Shown: positions 1 to 13,420 of the stretch, in pieces
Layout of the letters: each line of letters begins with the position of its first letter
Numbering within the stretch: position 1 is the stretch's first letter
NCBI RefSeq assembly: GCF_037975245.1
Contig: NC_092579.1
Location: forward strand, 12,942,678 to 13,006,677
DNA length: 64,000 nucleotides
Source: Apostichopus japonicus
Lineage: Eukaryota > Echinodermata > Holothuroidea > Aspidochirotida > Stichopodidae
Direction: 5' to 3'
Program-made: the position numbers and the translations under genes
Notes under the pieces: model-generated
Told to the model about the DNA's origin: nothing
What the model saw: the letters and a program-made list of their open reading frames with translations, nothing else
Database searches by the model: none

Positions 1-661
1 ACTGAATCGGCTCCTGCTTCACCACACCTCCGTCATGGTAAAATATACGTGCATCCTATGAAGATTTGATGGCTTGGATTTTTCCTTTTTTTATGACCAT
101 ATATTTAGGGTGCGCTGACATGCTATAGGTCTTAACATCGCCATATGTCGAATTTTATTTGGCATATGTCAATTTCTCGCACTTTCAGGAGTCTAGCTGT
201 CACATGTCATTCTATAACGATTTTGATTGGAAATAACTGTCATGTGTAAAAAAAAAAAATCGATATATTTTTATACAATAGAAATTCCTTTGCACGGACT
301 TGGGGCATATTCAAGGGTATCTTATTGATGTTACTTCCACGTCCTCTCCAAGTTGTTGTTTACTTGTCTTCGTTTATGTATTTTACCGGCCGTTTAAGGA
401 CAAACAATGAGATTAGACCGGCCACAATTTCCGTCCGCTTCGTTCTGACACTATATATAGCTGTTGTGATCGAGTTATATTGGCTTGCAAAACTTGCTGA
501 TATATTCTGTTATTGCTCTTCTCAATTGTCAAAAAAACAAAAGTAACACAGCCCCCAATCCGTTGCACATTAATCAACGTTCTCTTTTTGTTATAGTTAT
601 TTGTTTATTCTCCTATACTGTAGGGAAAAGAATTCATTTTGCCGAGGAGCGGGTGAAGCGA
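1..661. other. Non-coding, upstream of the acidic gene
   Basis: I see no convincing gene here. Short reading frames exist but look random. The segment at about 140-175 has two CATATGTC words resembling the unit of the array at 9.74-10.25 kb. A TATA-like stretch (CTATATATAG, 451-460) lies about 200 bases before the acidic reading frame and could be a promoter element, but nothing confirms that. Confidence 0.4.
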
Positions 662-1288
662 ATGGCTTCTAAACGCGACAGCAAAGAAAGCGGAAAGAGC
701 GACGACGAAGAAGAAGATGAAGATGAAGATGAAAGCTCAGACGACTCGGACGCAAGTAAAGATGAAAGTGACTGCAGCAAATCCTCCTGTTCAGGTGACG
801 AAAGCAACGACGAGAGTAAGAAAAAGAAATCTAACAGCTCGGAGAGCAGCGAAGAAGAAGAAAGTGAAAAGAGCAAGAAAAAGTCTAAGGCGAGTAAAAG
901 TCAGAGTAGTTCCGGTGGCAAGACCCGCGTCACTTCCGAAGAAAGAACCGACTCGGACTCAGACACTGGTTCTGAATCTCGCTCTGATACCAAATCCTCT
1001 TCTGATGATAAATCAGTTACAGTTGGTCGCGACTCTGGTGACAATAGTGATTCCGAAGACAATTCTGATACCTTCGATCGTGATGAAGACAAGACTCAGG
1101 GGGGTGAGTCTGATGAGGGGGAATCTATGGGGGACGATGACTCTGAAGAGAACGAAACTGAGGATGGTGTGTCTCAGGACGGAGAAGAGTCTGATGACAG
1201 TGACCAACTGTTTACTGAAATGCTCTATTTGACGACGTTGGTGACCGAGATTCCAACAACCAACCTGGACACTTTGACTGTAATTTGA
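662..1288 (+). CDS. Acidic Ser/Asp/Glu/Lys-rich low-complexity protein
   Basis: An open frame of 208 codons begins at the ATG at 662 ([13 protein letters not shown]...) and ends in TGA at 1286-1288. The frame is open further upstream, but that part is not acidic, so I chose the Met that opens the biased composition. Almost the whole product is Ser, Asp, Glu and Lys, with runs of Glu/Asp near residues 15-25 and many Ser-Asp/Ser-Glu pairs that would be good casein kinase 2 sites. No folded domain, signal peptide or membrane segment is visible. Such compositions occur in nucleolar or chromatin proteins and in mineral-associated phosphoproteins. Composition alone cannot choose between them. The last ~25 codons lose the acidic bias, while another frame from about 1222 ([18 protein letters not shown]) keeps it, so a frameshift, an assembly error or an unseen splice near 1220 is possible. 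It could also be one exon of a larger gene. Confidence 0.5.
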   Translation: MASKRDSKESGKSDDEEEDEDEDESSDDSDASKDESDCSKSSCSGDESNDESKKKKSNSSESSEEEESEKSKKKSKASKSQSSSGGKTRVTSEERTDSDSDTGSESRSDTKSSSDDKSVTVGRDSGDNSDSEDNSDTFDRDEDKTQGGESDEGESMGDDDSEENETEDGVSQDGEESDDSDQLFTEMLYLTTLVTEIPTTNLDTLTVI

Positions 1289-1318
1289 AAAAAAGAGCGC
1301 GGTTAAAAGCTATAACAT

Positions 1319-2614
<1,296 letters not shown>

Positions 2615-3757
2615 TTAGCCTTCCTGGTTTTGCGCTTTGTAAAATGCGCTTTTGCGCTTGTAAAATGACGTCACTAGATGAGGCTTTGAAAGATGAACGG
2701 CCACCGCTTGCGATATTTTAGATCTATCATATGTTCCATTACTGAATATGAATTCACCCTTGTTGTAGTGCTTGATCACACCGATACGTTTAGCTAATAT
2801 ACCAATGAAGACGTCCTCCAGAAAAAAATATGGCAACGACCTGGATTCCTCATAAAACAGTCGCGGTAGATCGCCTGACATGAAGTAACCTAAGCCGCAT
2901 ATATAATCGGGGTATACGGGGGCGATATATTGCTCTTTCGAGACGAACCATTTTCTGTTGGTGTCACGGACTGGCTTTGAATTGCGGATTGGCCGTCCGA
3001 TCATTGTCTTCACTGTGGTGGTTACTCCTTCCAGAAGCGCAACCGCATTAGCTAAATCCACGTATACGTCATCATCGACCTTCATTACCCACGATGCATT
3101 GCTGCAATATTCACTAGCCCATTTCATTCCCATTAAAACTTTCAAAGTCAAGTTTTTGTAAGTGTCGTCAAAATCCTCCATTAAAATGTCTTGATATATT
3201 TCCTGTTCTGCTTTGATATCTGCTATTAATTTCTCTTCTTTCGGTTTTCCCAGGAGGAAAACGCTGCGAACATTTCTTCCTCTTGCTACTTTCACACTTA
3301 AACACGATTCTCGTTGTGCTTTTCTTTGCATTATATTAGACGCTCTCGATAACATTAAAACCAGAAGATATGGTACATCATGGTTTCCTTTGTCGAAACG
3401 AAAATCGGCAGGTCTGTGTATTATTCCGAAGTTGTTGTTGTTGTTGGCGGCTTTCATGGCTGGTCCAAATGGAAAATATGGGATACTTTGGTTGAAGTTA
3501 GAAGGAAATTTCGTGCTGTTTTCACTTTGATCTTTGTCAGCAGAATGTATCGTTTGTTCAACCTTTTGTAAACCTTTGCTGTTGTTTGCCCTGGTATTGG
3601 TTACGTTCATAACGTAGAATGCAGAGGATCCGCGACCGACAGGATAACCTCGATTTACTTTACTCGAAAGATGTTGAAGAGAAGTGAAATAGAAAGTTGC
3701 CACCAAAGCGCCGATAAATATAAATGGAATAATCACTTTTCTTATCAAACCCATCAT
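2615..3757 (-). CDS. Beta-1,3-galactosyltransferase-like glycosyltransferase (GT31)
   Basis: A 380-residue intron-free frame with type II Golgi topology: a short cytoplasmic head (MMGLIRK), a signal-anchor at about residues 8-27, a stem to about 125, then a GT31 catalytic domain at about 128-365. Visible family hallmarks are VFLLG (166-170), EDFDDTYKNLTLK (194-206), the metal- and sugar-nucleotide-binding VDDDV (227-231), YPDYICGLGYFMSGD (282-296) and the acidic EDVFIG (314-319). Sequons are seen at N51 (NVT), N202 (NLT) and N220 (NAS). Members transfer Gal or GlcNAc in beta-1,3 linkage in the Golgi lumen; donor and acceptor cannot be read from sequence. The usual R-x-A-I-R-x-T-W-G motif is replaced by RKAQRESCL (145-153), which lacks the Trp. 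CDS in a single exon is common in this family. A good acceptor (CAG, 3768-3770) lies 10 bases before the start codon, so a 5' UTR intron is likely. The two adjacent start Mets are equivalent. Confidence 0.85.
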   Translation of the reverse strand: MMGLIRKVIIPFIFIGALVATFYFTSLQHLSSKVNRGYPVGRGSSAFYVMNVTNTRANNSKGLQKVEQTIHSADKDQSENSTKFPSNFNQSIPYFPFGPAMKAANNNNNFGIIHRPADFRFDKGNHDVPYLLVLMLSRASNIMQRKAQRESCLSVKVARGRNVRSVFLLGKPKEEKLIADIKAEQEIYQDILMEDFDDTYKNLTLKVLMGMKWASEYCSNASWVMKVDDDVYVDLANAVALLEGVTTTVKTMIGRPIRNSKPVRDTNRKWFVSKEQYIAPVYPDYICGLGYFMSGDLPRLFYEESRSLPYFFLEDVFIGILAKRIGVIKHYNKGEFIFSNGTYDRSKISQAVAVHLSKPHLVTSFYKRKSAFYKAQNQEG

Positions 3758-3829
3758 GTGTTAGAATCTGCAAGTAAAGGATAAACGGTTTTTTGAGACA
3801 GCGATTACAATAAGTTTTTGTTTATGTAA

Positions 3830-4500
3830 ATTAAATAGATGGAGAACAATGAAGATGAACAATGAGTACAGGAACATTTGGAAACAGGGATACTGAATTG
3901 GCTACTGTAGCCTAATGAGAACAAAAGTACTGTAAACGATAATATTGAAAACAATAGTAACAATAAGGGTACAGAATATTGAGACCAATAGCACATGATG
4001 AGAACAATAGCAACGGAAGGAAGAACATTGAGAAGAATAAAAACAAAAAAGACTGAAGTGTTAGGACACTGGGATTAATAATGCTGAGAACAGAACACGC
4101 TAATTACGAAACAACTGAAGTGTTAGGACACTGGGAATAATGATGCTGGGGACAAGAACACTGAGAACAAAACGACTGAAGTGTTAGGATACTAGGAATA
4201 ATGATGCTGAGAACAAGAACACTGAGAACAAAACAACTGAAGTGTTAGGACACTGGGAATAATGATGCTAGGGGACAAGAACACTGAGAACAAAACGACT
4301 GAAGTGTTAGGATACTAGGAATAATGATGCTGGGGACAAGAACACTGAGAACAAAACAACTGAAGTGTTAGGACACTGGGAATAATGATGATGGGGACAA
4401 GAACACTGAGGACAGAACGACTGAGGAGTAAGGACACGAGAACAATGACGCAGAGAACAATATTGAACACTCAGATGAAGGAGCACTACAATGAAAACAA
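3830..4500. repeat. ~60-bp tandem repeat rich in GAGAACAA
   Basis: Six or more tandem units from about 4045 to 4440 share CTGAAGTGTTAGGACACTGG, then AATAATGATGCT, then GAACACTGAGAACAAAAC. The stretch from about 3840 to 4045 is a degenerate version made of GAGAACAAT-like words. It lies directly 5' of the glycosyltransferase gene. Confidence 0.85.
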
Positions 4501-6264
4501 CAGGGGTGGAGGGGGGGGGGGGGGAGAAACCAGAATACTAAGAACAAAACTCAGAAATACGCAGCTTACTGGATGGAGCCTCCAATTGATTGTTTTCCAT
4601 GAATGAACGTCGCTTAGTAGGTAATTAATTATCCGATATGATTCTTGTACCAGTGAATCTTTTTCAGTACCACTTTCCCGTGAATGATGGCACGGTAGTT
4701 TCATTGAGTGATTATGTAGTAAATTGCCAACGAGCACACAACTTTACAACAAGTGTCATTGGTAATGTGGTTAGAAATGGACTTATTACGCAAGAATAGT
4801 TATCACACTAAGTAATTCATTAGAAAATTTTAACATTTAATTCATTTGATTGAAATGACCTTCAAAAATTTATCATTTTAGTTTAATTATTTAAATAAAC
4901 ATTATATATTACACTAATATACAAATATTAAATATAAGGATTGTACACATGAAATGCGAGGTAAGTTGTCATGCTACAGCCTTTATTATTTTATTTATTT
5001 ATATTTATATTTCTTTTGTAACTTACCATATAATTTGTCGGGGTTTTTGTTTTTCAAATATAAAATACAGCAATTCAAACTTGAGGTAATAAACCTGGCT
5101 CATCAAACACACGTCCGTGAAATACAAAAATGTTGTGAACTTGTGATGTTGCACAATGTCTGCGTCTGATGAACTCTTTCATTCTACTCATGTGATATTC
5201 TCATATCAATTCATTCCTTTATTAACGATGAATATAACAACAGGTGTTAGATTAGTTGTTATTATAACGTATACTGAAGTACAAGCTGCCCACCATGATC
5301 TGTGAGAGATATACCACCATATTATGAACATTTGATTATTATAGACCTATATTTTATTTACTCCATAGCGTGTAAATTGAATAATCAATAAATGTTTATA
5401 CTGTTGGCAACACATGGTCATGTATTCAGTACGGCACGTATCCTTGATTTATAATGCCCCTCCCCCCCCCCCCCACCCCGATCGATTATCATTGTATTTG
5501 ACAGCAAAAACAAGGAACATATATACAAAATCAAAACATTGACCCAATTTTTTCAAGGTAAAATAAAAGGTATAATTAAGCTATACGTTAGCAACGTGTC
5601 GAGTCGTTGGTTGACGAAGATATATATTAATCTGGTATAATGATGTCTTTCTTGGCCACGTGACTGTTATCATAATTTTGGCTTATTTTGGTTTAAACAA
5701 AAAGAAGCGAGACACAACAAGTTACAGATAAGGTCCATTATAGTACACTTCTTAATTTGCTACTACATACTGCTTCCACGATTATTGTAAGATTTTATTT
5801 ATAGGCAAAATTATACATTTAATTATGGAAATGTTGAGATATATATGTCGAAATATTAACATGAGGACTTCATCATAGGGTAAGCAATTTTCTGAAATAT
5901 TTAGCATCGCTTAGTTTTATCAACAACAAAAAAAGATCTTTTGTTTCATGCAGTTAGATGACGATTATTATATTACTTCCTTGGGAAAAAAACATTGTGC
6001 AATCAAACAATTCTCTGCAAAATGAGGTCTTTTAATCCGTTCCCTGTAATAGAAGTTTTTTTATTTGACATTTTCTTGCCAAATTACACACATCATAAGT
6101 AAGTATTTTGACAGTTGGTTGCATTACGTCTATATGATCTCCAAACCGTCTCTGGCATATAACGTGTCTCCAGTAATGGTCAGGAAATACATGCTATTTT
6201 GCTTGTAGCGTTATAGTGATATTTAAAGGTATAAGAAGAACACCATCATTGTATTATAACTTTT
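4501..6264. other. Non-coding
   Basis: No gene recognised. The stretch is AT-rich with a few homopolymers (a G run near 4510-4522 and a C run near 5462-5474). Short reading frames look random. Confidence 0.5.
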
Positions 6265-6570
6265 GAAGCGCTTTGAAACGCTTGTGAAAATTGGGTCAAT
6301 TTAGGCCACTTGAGCCTTCCAAGGACAGCATAGGAAAATTGTGTTCTATACTGAGTAAAGAGGTTTGTTTACACAAGTGACAGAAACTTAAGGCTCTCAT
6401 AGGAAAAATATCTTCATTGTCATGGTACGGAATATTGATGTTGCCATGAATGGCCAACTTGTCAGCTATCCAGTGATGGGTATAGGGTTTAGCTGGTGAG
6501 GACGTCTATAAATAACTTCGAGAGCACATAACGTTCACGAATTAGTGTGTACGTCAATTATGAGGCAATA
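6265..6570 (+). repeat. Dispersed ~300-bp repeat, copy 1
   Basis: Shares a collinear series of blocks with 50020-50320: AAAATTGGGTCAATT, AGAGGTTTGTTTACA, TCATGGTACGGAA, GGCCAACTTGTCAGCTAT and TTAGTGTGTA. The copies are clearly diverged and have no coding signal. Ends are approximate. Confidence 0.7.
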
Positions 6571-8675
6571 CTACAGAGTATGCTATATACCTTAGGTTAG
6601 TAGAGGGCGCATGTTAACTTCTGCCCGAAGTAAAGTTTTTATCAAATCGGCTTATACCCGATCCTATATCTATGTCATGAAGTAGTGTTGACATAATACG
6701 TATAATTACGTGCAGCGCAGACGGAGACGGGTTTCACCATGCACTGTTAACAGGTAAAATGTGTGTTAACAAGAACAAGACAATTTTGCAGACGATTAAG
6801 TCTAGTAGTTGGTCTGAATATTTGTTCTTGTCTCTTGGCATTTGGATTTTGGCGCTAAATATGTTGTAATCTATAGCGTATACAATGTCGCCAAAGCTAC
6901 TTCAAAACCCGTGTTATCGTCAACATTATCATTATATGCATCTCTGTTGAAACATCTTTATCGTCAGTGCGTTTTTCTCCTTGACCAAAAATTTATCAGC
7001 GAATACGTTTGATGAAAGTCTCAAAGTCCTGAATCGTGTATAGCCTATACCATGCGGGAATATCTGTTCAAGAAATTCCGCTTACATTTTATATTTGTTT
7101 TTTTTCAGTAAATTGTCTCTGCTTGGTTTACTCAATTAACAACAACCTCAAATATGACAGCATATATAACTATATACGTATAACGGTATAGACCTATTCA
7201 TGAACGGTGCAGCAGTGGTGGGGTGGGGGGGCATTGCAAATGTGAAAAATCTTAAGAGTACCCTTTTCATTCAACTAGCACCGCTTCCGTTTTTGGGATA
7301 TTTGTGTGAATGATAAAGTGCCCTTTGGTGTTTAAAAAGTGCGTTATTGTTGAGAAAATAAAAGAAAACTAATTGAAAACATGCCGTGTTGTTGAAAAAT
7401 AAATTCATGCGTGTGAAAATCCGCCCTATAGTAGTCACGGTACGGACGTGCACTAGTGGTCACTGACCGTCTCTGCACCTTTCAAGGTTATTAGTTTGGA
7501 ACATTAGCTTGTATATTACGTAACTATTTCCCTTTCAAGTAGAGTGATTCACCCTAGCCATGCACGCAAATAAGACATAATTTTTACGTTTGATGATTGT
7601 TTCAATATTATGAGTGTCTTAGCTGGACCATTTATACCTTATTCGGTGGTACCGAATGCACAAAGGGATTCACAAAGGGCGATCTTGAGCTTATATTGTA
7701 CTTTGCACTTTCATATCACAGTCACGTGTCCCACTGCCCTTCCAAGTTCTATGCCCACCTTGCCCAGATTGAACCCTCTTCCGTTGTCTCTACCGATGTT
7801 AGGTGGTACCTTCACTTACAATAGATTTTCTATGTTCTATATTTTTTCACGTAGAGAATATAGTACAAAGTTCATGTTACCCAAACATATGCCTGTCACA
7901 TTGTTAGTATAGAAACAGGTGGGTTTAGGTAGCCTATATACTCCATATTAAAACTTACTTCCTTAGTTGTCACGTTTACATACAATTCGGGAAGATTATA
8001 TGGTTTGCTCAACACTATATATAAATGGTTTATGACTAGACGGACTTTACTTGGGTATAGATGCATATCGATGGGGCTTTGTGACTTAAGTATGCTACAC
8101 TTTTATTAAATCATGTTTGTGTTTATGTCTGTAAATATACCGTTTACATATAACGACACTATACCAGCTCGACAGATGTCATAGTTAACACACACTCATA
8201 AGGACATTCTATAGTTCCCAGCTACCTGCCAAGTTCTCCCGTTCTATTAGTTTTCTCCAGTATAGAAGATATCCAATAGGTATCCAGGTGAATTGCCGCT
8301 TTATTTAAACCTACGAAAACTTGCTCATTACAAACATTTGTTAATAAAATTGTTGACTTCTGTGTTTCTAATTGGTCGCGTGACACGAAATAACACTGAT
8401 GGATACTCGAAGACTGGAAGTAACCAATTCACATTTCCAAAAGGTCTATCTACAATCTACTCATAAACTGTGAAAGTCACGACAAATATCATCAGCCCAT
8501 CATGTCAAACTGGAACTTTCCTGCGAAACAGCGTATACTATTAGACCCATCCATGTCTTCCGTGGCGCTCTACAACAACTGTATAGACACCAGAAGCCGT
8601 TGCTAGCTACGGTTCTGGTAGACACTATAGCATAATCCGTATTCTCGTCTGGGAAACTTAACCTTCTAGGCCAAG
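6571..8675. other. Non-coding
   Basis: No gene, RNA or clear mobile element seen. Short frames at 7597-7912 on the + strand have no splice signals or recognisable domains. Confidence 0.45.
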
Positions 8676-9730
8676 AGCCTGTCCCATATGATTTCACCCC
8701 ATTTAGCCCAGAAGGTTTGACCCCTTCAAATTACTTAGACCATCTAGGTCATTCACAAAAACATTGCCAGCTCAACCCCAGTGGTCGGGTTTGGACCCCA
8801 GACCCCCTAAAAAAGACCCCCCGGACGGGTTAATTTCATCCCATCTAGCCCATGGACCAAACTTTGTCAGAAGGAAGTAGTATGGGTGTACATTACAAAA
8901 AAGGCAAAACTGACAAAGTTCCTGGTCGGGAAGGAGTTGTCAGACCCCCCACTAAGTCACCCCAAAAGGTGGGTTGATTTCACCCCATCTAGCCCATGGA
9001 CCAAACTTTGTCAAAAGAAAGTAGTATGGATGTACATTACAAAAAGTGTAAAACTGACAAAATTCCCAGTCGTGAAGGGGTTGTCAGACCCCCCACAAGG
9101 TGCCCCCACCCAGCCAATTCAATTCTCGCAATCTGATCATAGACCAGAATTTTGTTTAAAAAAAAGTATTCAAGACATTGTATTGTAAAACATGGAAAAA
9201 CTTACCATACTACTTCCTTTTGACAAAGTTTGGTCCATGGGCTAGATGGGGTGAAATCAACCCGCCTTTTGGGGGTGGGTCAGGGTAAACTTTGTGGGGG
9301 TCTGACAACACCTTCCCGACCAACAATTTTGTCAGATTTTCCATTTTTGTAACATACTGCCATGCTACTTCCTTTTGCCAAAGTTTGGTCCATGGGCTAG
9401 ATGGGGTGAAATCAACTCGACTGGGGGTGACTTAGTGGGCGCGGTCTGACAACCCCTTCCCGACCAGGAATTTTGTCAGTTTTACCTTTTTTGTAATGTA
9501 CACCCATACTACTTCCTTCTAACAAAGTTTGGTCCATGGGCTAGATGGGGTGAAATTAACCCGTCCGGGGGGGTCTTTTTCAGGGGGTCTGGGGTCCGAA
9601 CCCGACCACTGGCGTTAAGCTGACATTTTTTTTTTTTACAATTTTTTTTGTGAGTGACCTAGATGGTCTAAGTAACTTTAAGGGGTCAAACCTTCTGGGC
9701 TAAATGGGGTGAAATCATATGGGACAGGCT
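8676..9730. mobile_element. Foldback (inverted-repeat) element, 1,055 bp
   Basis: The ends are perfect inverted copies (AGCCTGTCCCATATGATTTC at 8676 and its complement ending at 9730). Both arms run inward for roughly 430-530 bases with good similarity and meet near 9150-9190. Each arm also contains a repeated sub-block (CATCTAGCCCATGGACCAAA, then a TGTACATTAC word) at roughly 8.85 and 8.98 kb in one arm and 9.2, 9.4 and 9.5 kb in the other. No transposase frame is present. This fits a non-autonomous class II foldback element; the superfamily is not determined. Flanking 5-mers CCAAG and CCCAG are only a weak candidate target duplication. Confidence 0.8.
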
Positions 9731-9739
9731 CCCAGACTA

Positions 9740-10250
9740 TGAGCTAAATCGATGATATGTCGATTTAAATAGGTATATGTCAATTTGAGTTGCTAGAAAC
9801 TTGTATAAGTCCACGGAAATTGACTTCTACCGACTTAATTCGACATATCATCGAATTAAACAAGTAGATGTCGATTTAAATGGACATATCATCGATTTAT
9901 TTTACATATCATCGATTTAAATTGGTATATGTCGATTTAAATCGGTATATGTCGATTTAAACTGGTATATGTCGATTTAAATTGACATATACCGATTTAA
10001 TTCGACATATCATCGATTTAAACTGGTTTATGTCGATTTAAATTGACATATACCGATTTATTTTACTTATCATCGATTTAAATTGGTATATGTCGATTTA
10101 AATCGATGATATGTCGAATTAAACTGGTATATGTCGATTGAAATCGATGATATGTAGAATCAAACTGGTATATGTCGATTTAAATCGGTAGAAGTCAATT
10201 TAAGCTGCTGGAAACTGGTATAAGTCGAAAGAAATTGGTATAGCATATGT
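9740..10250. repeat. Array of ATATGTCGATTTAAA units in mixed orientation
   Basis: About 500 bases built from GGTATATGTCGATTTAAA-like words of ~18 bases alternating with forms read in the other direction (GACATATCATCGATTTA). Palindromes ATCGAT and TTTAAA recur in nearly every unit. It begins right after the foldback element at 8676-9730. Confidence 0.85.
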
Positions 10251-10294
10251 CGATCTCCCACGATTTGAGACTGATCGCCCGCCATACAAAACAG

Positions 10295-10366
10295 GGATAA
10301 CGCACTTTACAACCGTTCCTGCCACTGATTTATCTGTGGAGAAAGTGGATTACGATCTGTCGTACG
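10295..10366 (+). CDS. Candidate orphan exon
   Basis: A frame open on both sides reads GITHFTTVPATDLSVEKVDY and ends at a strong donor (GTAAGT, 10367-10372) in phase 1. A possible acceptor is the CAG at 10292-10294. No domain is recognised and no matching partner exon is established, so this may be chance. Confidence 0.2.
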
Positions 10367-11216
<850 letters not shown>

Positions 11217-11354
11217 AACTTACGTTTCCCTGGAATATACGTCGCATTACCAATAGGCGAAATATTTGTTTGCAGCGATGACATAAAAGTTGTCGAGGGT
11301 TTCTCGGTCGGTAGTTTTATTTTATCTAAAGACAAAGATATAAACACATTTTAG
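11217..11354 (+). CDS. Candidate 3'-terminal exon
   Basis: A good acceptor (a T-rich run then CAG, ending at 11216) opens into 45 codons (NLRFPGIYVALPIGEIFVCS... to DINTF) closed by TAG. An AATAAA occurs downstream at 11603-11608. The peptide looks protein-like but I recognise no family. The frame starts in phase 0, which does not match the phase-1 donor at 10366, so at least one more exon would be needed between them. Confidence 0.25.
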   Translation, partial: NLRFPGIYVALPIGEIFVCSDDIKVVEGFSVGSFILSKDKDINTF

Positions 11355-13091
11355 ATAAACTTTAGTAAAATTATAAGATTCACGTTTTACAGGAACAGCA
11401 ATGTTCTTTTGTTCATGTTCTCAGGACCTTGGGTGATTCTTCTCAGCAATGGTGCTCGGTTATTCGACAGCTGTGACGTCATATTATGTACCGCCTACCC
11501 CACAATTTTATCTTTTAGTTTATTGTTATCCAAATTATATAGGTAACGTTAAAAGTCAAGTCTAATTTCATCGTTTGTGTTGCAAACGTTGTAGTTTAAA
11601 GTAATAAATAATGAGCTAAAATGCCTTATCTCTTCTTTAACGGTAGATTTGTTGCCAAAGTTTTGATATGTTTCTTATTCAACACAAAATCAGCTTTAAA
11701 AAGATCACCACTTTTGATCCCAAATATGCCAACATTTCAAATAATGGTCCCTCGTGGTCGAAGTTCAAAGATGTATTTTACTGACTTCCAAATGCTACTT
11801 CCTCATTAAAAATGTGTAATTGTCTAATTGAACAATCCTCAGTGTACAGTATATGAATAATTATGAGAGTCCAAATTGCCCAGAAATAAGACGTTTGAAA
11901 TTTGTTTAGCTAACTCAATATATATAGTGCCAATACTGAAGACGTTTAAGACTCGTGACTCAATCTTCTCTCAGATTGGCGATCTAAGTTTTGGTTTAAT
12001 TATCCTAACTGCAAACTGTTAAAACGATAACTCCTTGATAACGTCACGTTATGGTGTTTATATTACCAATTGTGAAAGACGAAAAGTTAACAATATCGCT
12101 CTCCATAGGGGGTTTAGATATTGCCTTATCTTTAAGTGTGTAAATAACTGTGGCCCGATGGACGGTGACAAAAGTAAATATTTAGGGTAAACGGGGAAAC
12201 TGTTTAATCAAGATATATCTTCTCTAATTTCTGAGCTGATGTCAAGTTAACATATAAGGTAGCAATAAGAAGCGTTTGTTTCTTGTTAAGATTTATGCTT
12301 ATCTCTTTGATTTAATAGCTCAAATGGGTGTGCACAGGTTTATTTAGACCTGATTAAATATATGTTAGCGATGATTTATCAGTATAGCTACTGGACTGAA
12401 ACAATGCAAATATGATATTTTAACTGCCGTACCAACAGATAAATATACTGCATGGTGTATTAACCACAGCTTATCAGTTGCGTGCGCCAAGATGCATGAT
12501 GGGGGTGTCAGTTGCGTGCGCAAACTTGATGGGGTGGAGGAGGGGTGGTTCAGTCGCGTGATATGTTACATGCAGTCTGCAGGGAAAGAATTAAACCACT
12601 GCTACAGATGTACACCCCCTTTTCAACCTCACACATAAAAATCAAAAGCATTGTAGACCTAATTTATAGACTAAATATACCTCAGGATGCATTATTTTGG
12701 CGTCTCCATTTTCAGTTTCTTCTGGGGAAGGACTCCACACTCTTCTACATGGGAAAAGACCCAAGAGCCACAGCCCATCCTTTAGGAAACCATTCATTAA
12801 CCTATTGCCGGTCAAGAAAAGTTCAGCCGTCATACTTACATCAGTCGGGGAGGGGGAGGGGAGAACTTTGGACCCCCCCACACACACACACATCACATAC
12901 CTTTGAAATCATGTGCACACTACTACTATGAACTTATTGCTCCATGAATTGACTTACATATACCAAATTCGTCGCTTTCCCAAGCCCGCTAAAAATCAGA
13001 GATTGATGTTTTCAACTGGCATATCCTATAACCTACCACATGATATAACTCATGATGGCTTGACCTATCGTGACACTTGCAAATTCCTTAT
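11355..13091. other. Non-coding
   Basis: No supported gene or element. Short frames around 12545-12931 lack splice signals or domains. Confidence 0.45.
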
Positions 13092-13420
13092 CAGGGGCGT
13101 ATCCAGGATTTTCCAATGGGGGGGGGGGCGTCAGGCATGAATGATCGCCGTCCTGGGGGATAGATCTAAGGGGAGGGGTGTACAATTTTTGCTTTCGAAG
13201 AAGGGCTGAAATGCAAAATGGTGTCATATGCATGGGCGGCGATCCGTACTTCCGAGGGGGGGGGGGGATATGACCTTGTTGACTATCTAAGCGTAGCGCC
13301 ACCATGAGTTGGCGCGAAGCGTACAAGAAAATTTTGGGATTAACAAATCCTCTAGATGGCCGGAAACGGCACTTCCCGAGGTTTCCAAGCGGCATATACC
13401 CAACTTTAAAATAGGGATGT
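13092..13420 (+). mobile_element. hAT-like non-autonomous element, partial
   Basis: Begins with CAGGGGCGTATCCAGGATTT, a hAT-style terminus followed by a G run. At 13283-13385 it carries the shared module ACTATCTAAGCG-AGCGCCACC-GGCGCGAAGCGTACAAG, then a GGCCGGAAACGGCACTTCCC block. The matching opposite terminus is not clear. A CGCCCCTG end at 14417 belongs to the same type, but the flanking 8-mers do not match. Confidence 0.6.
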
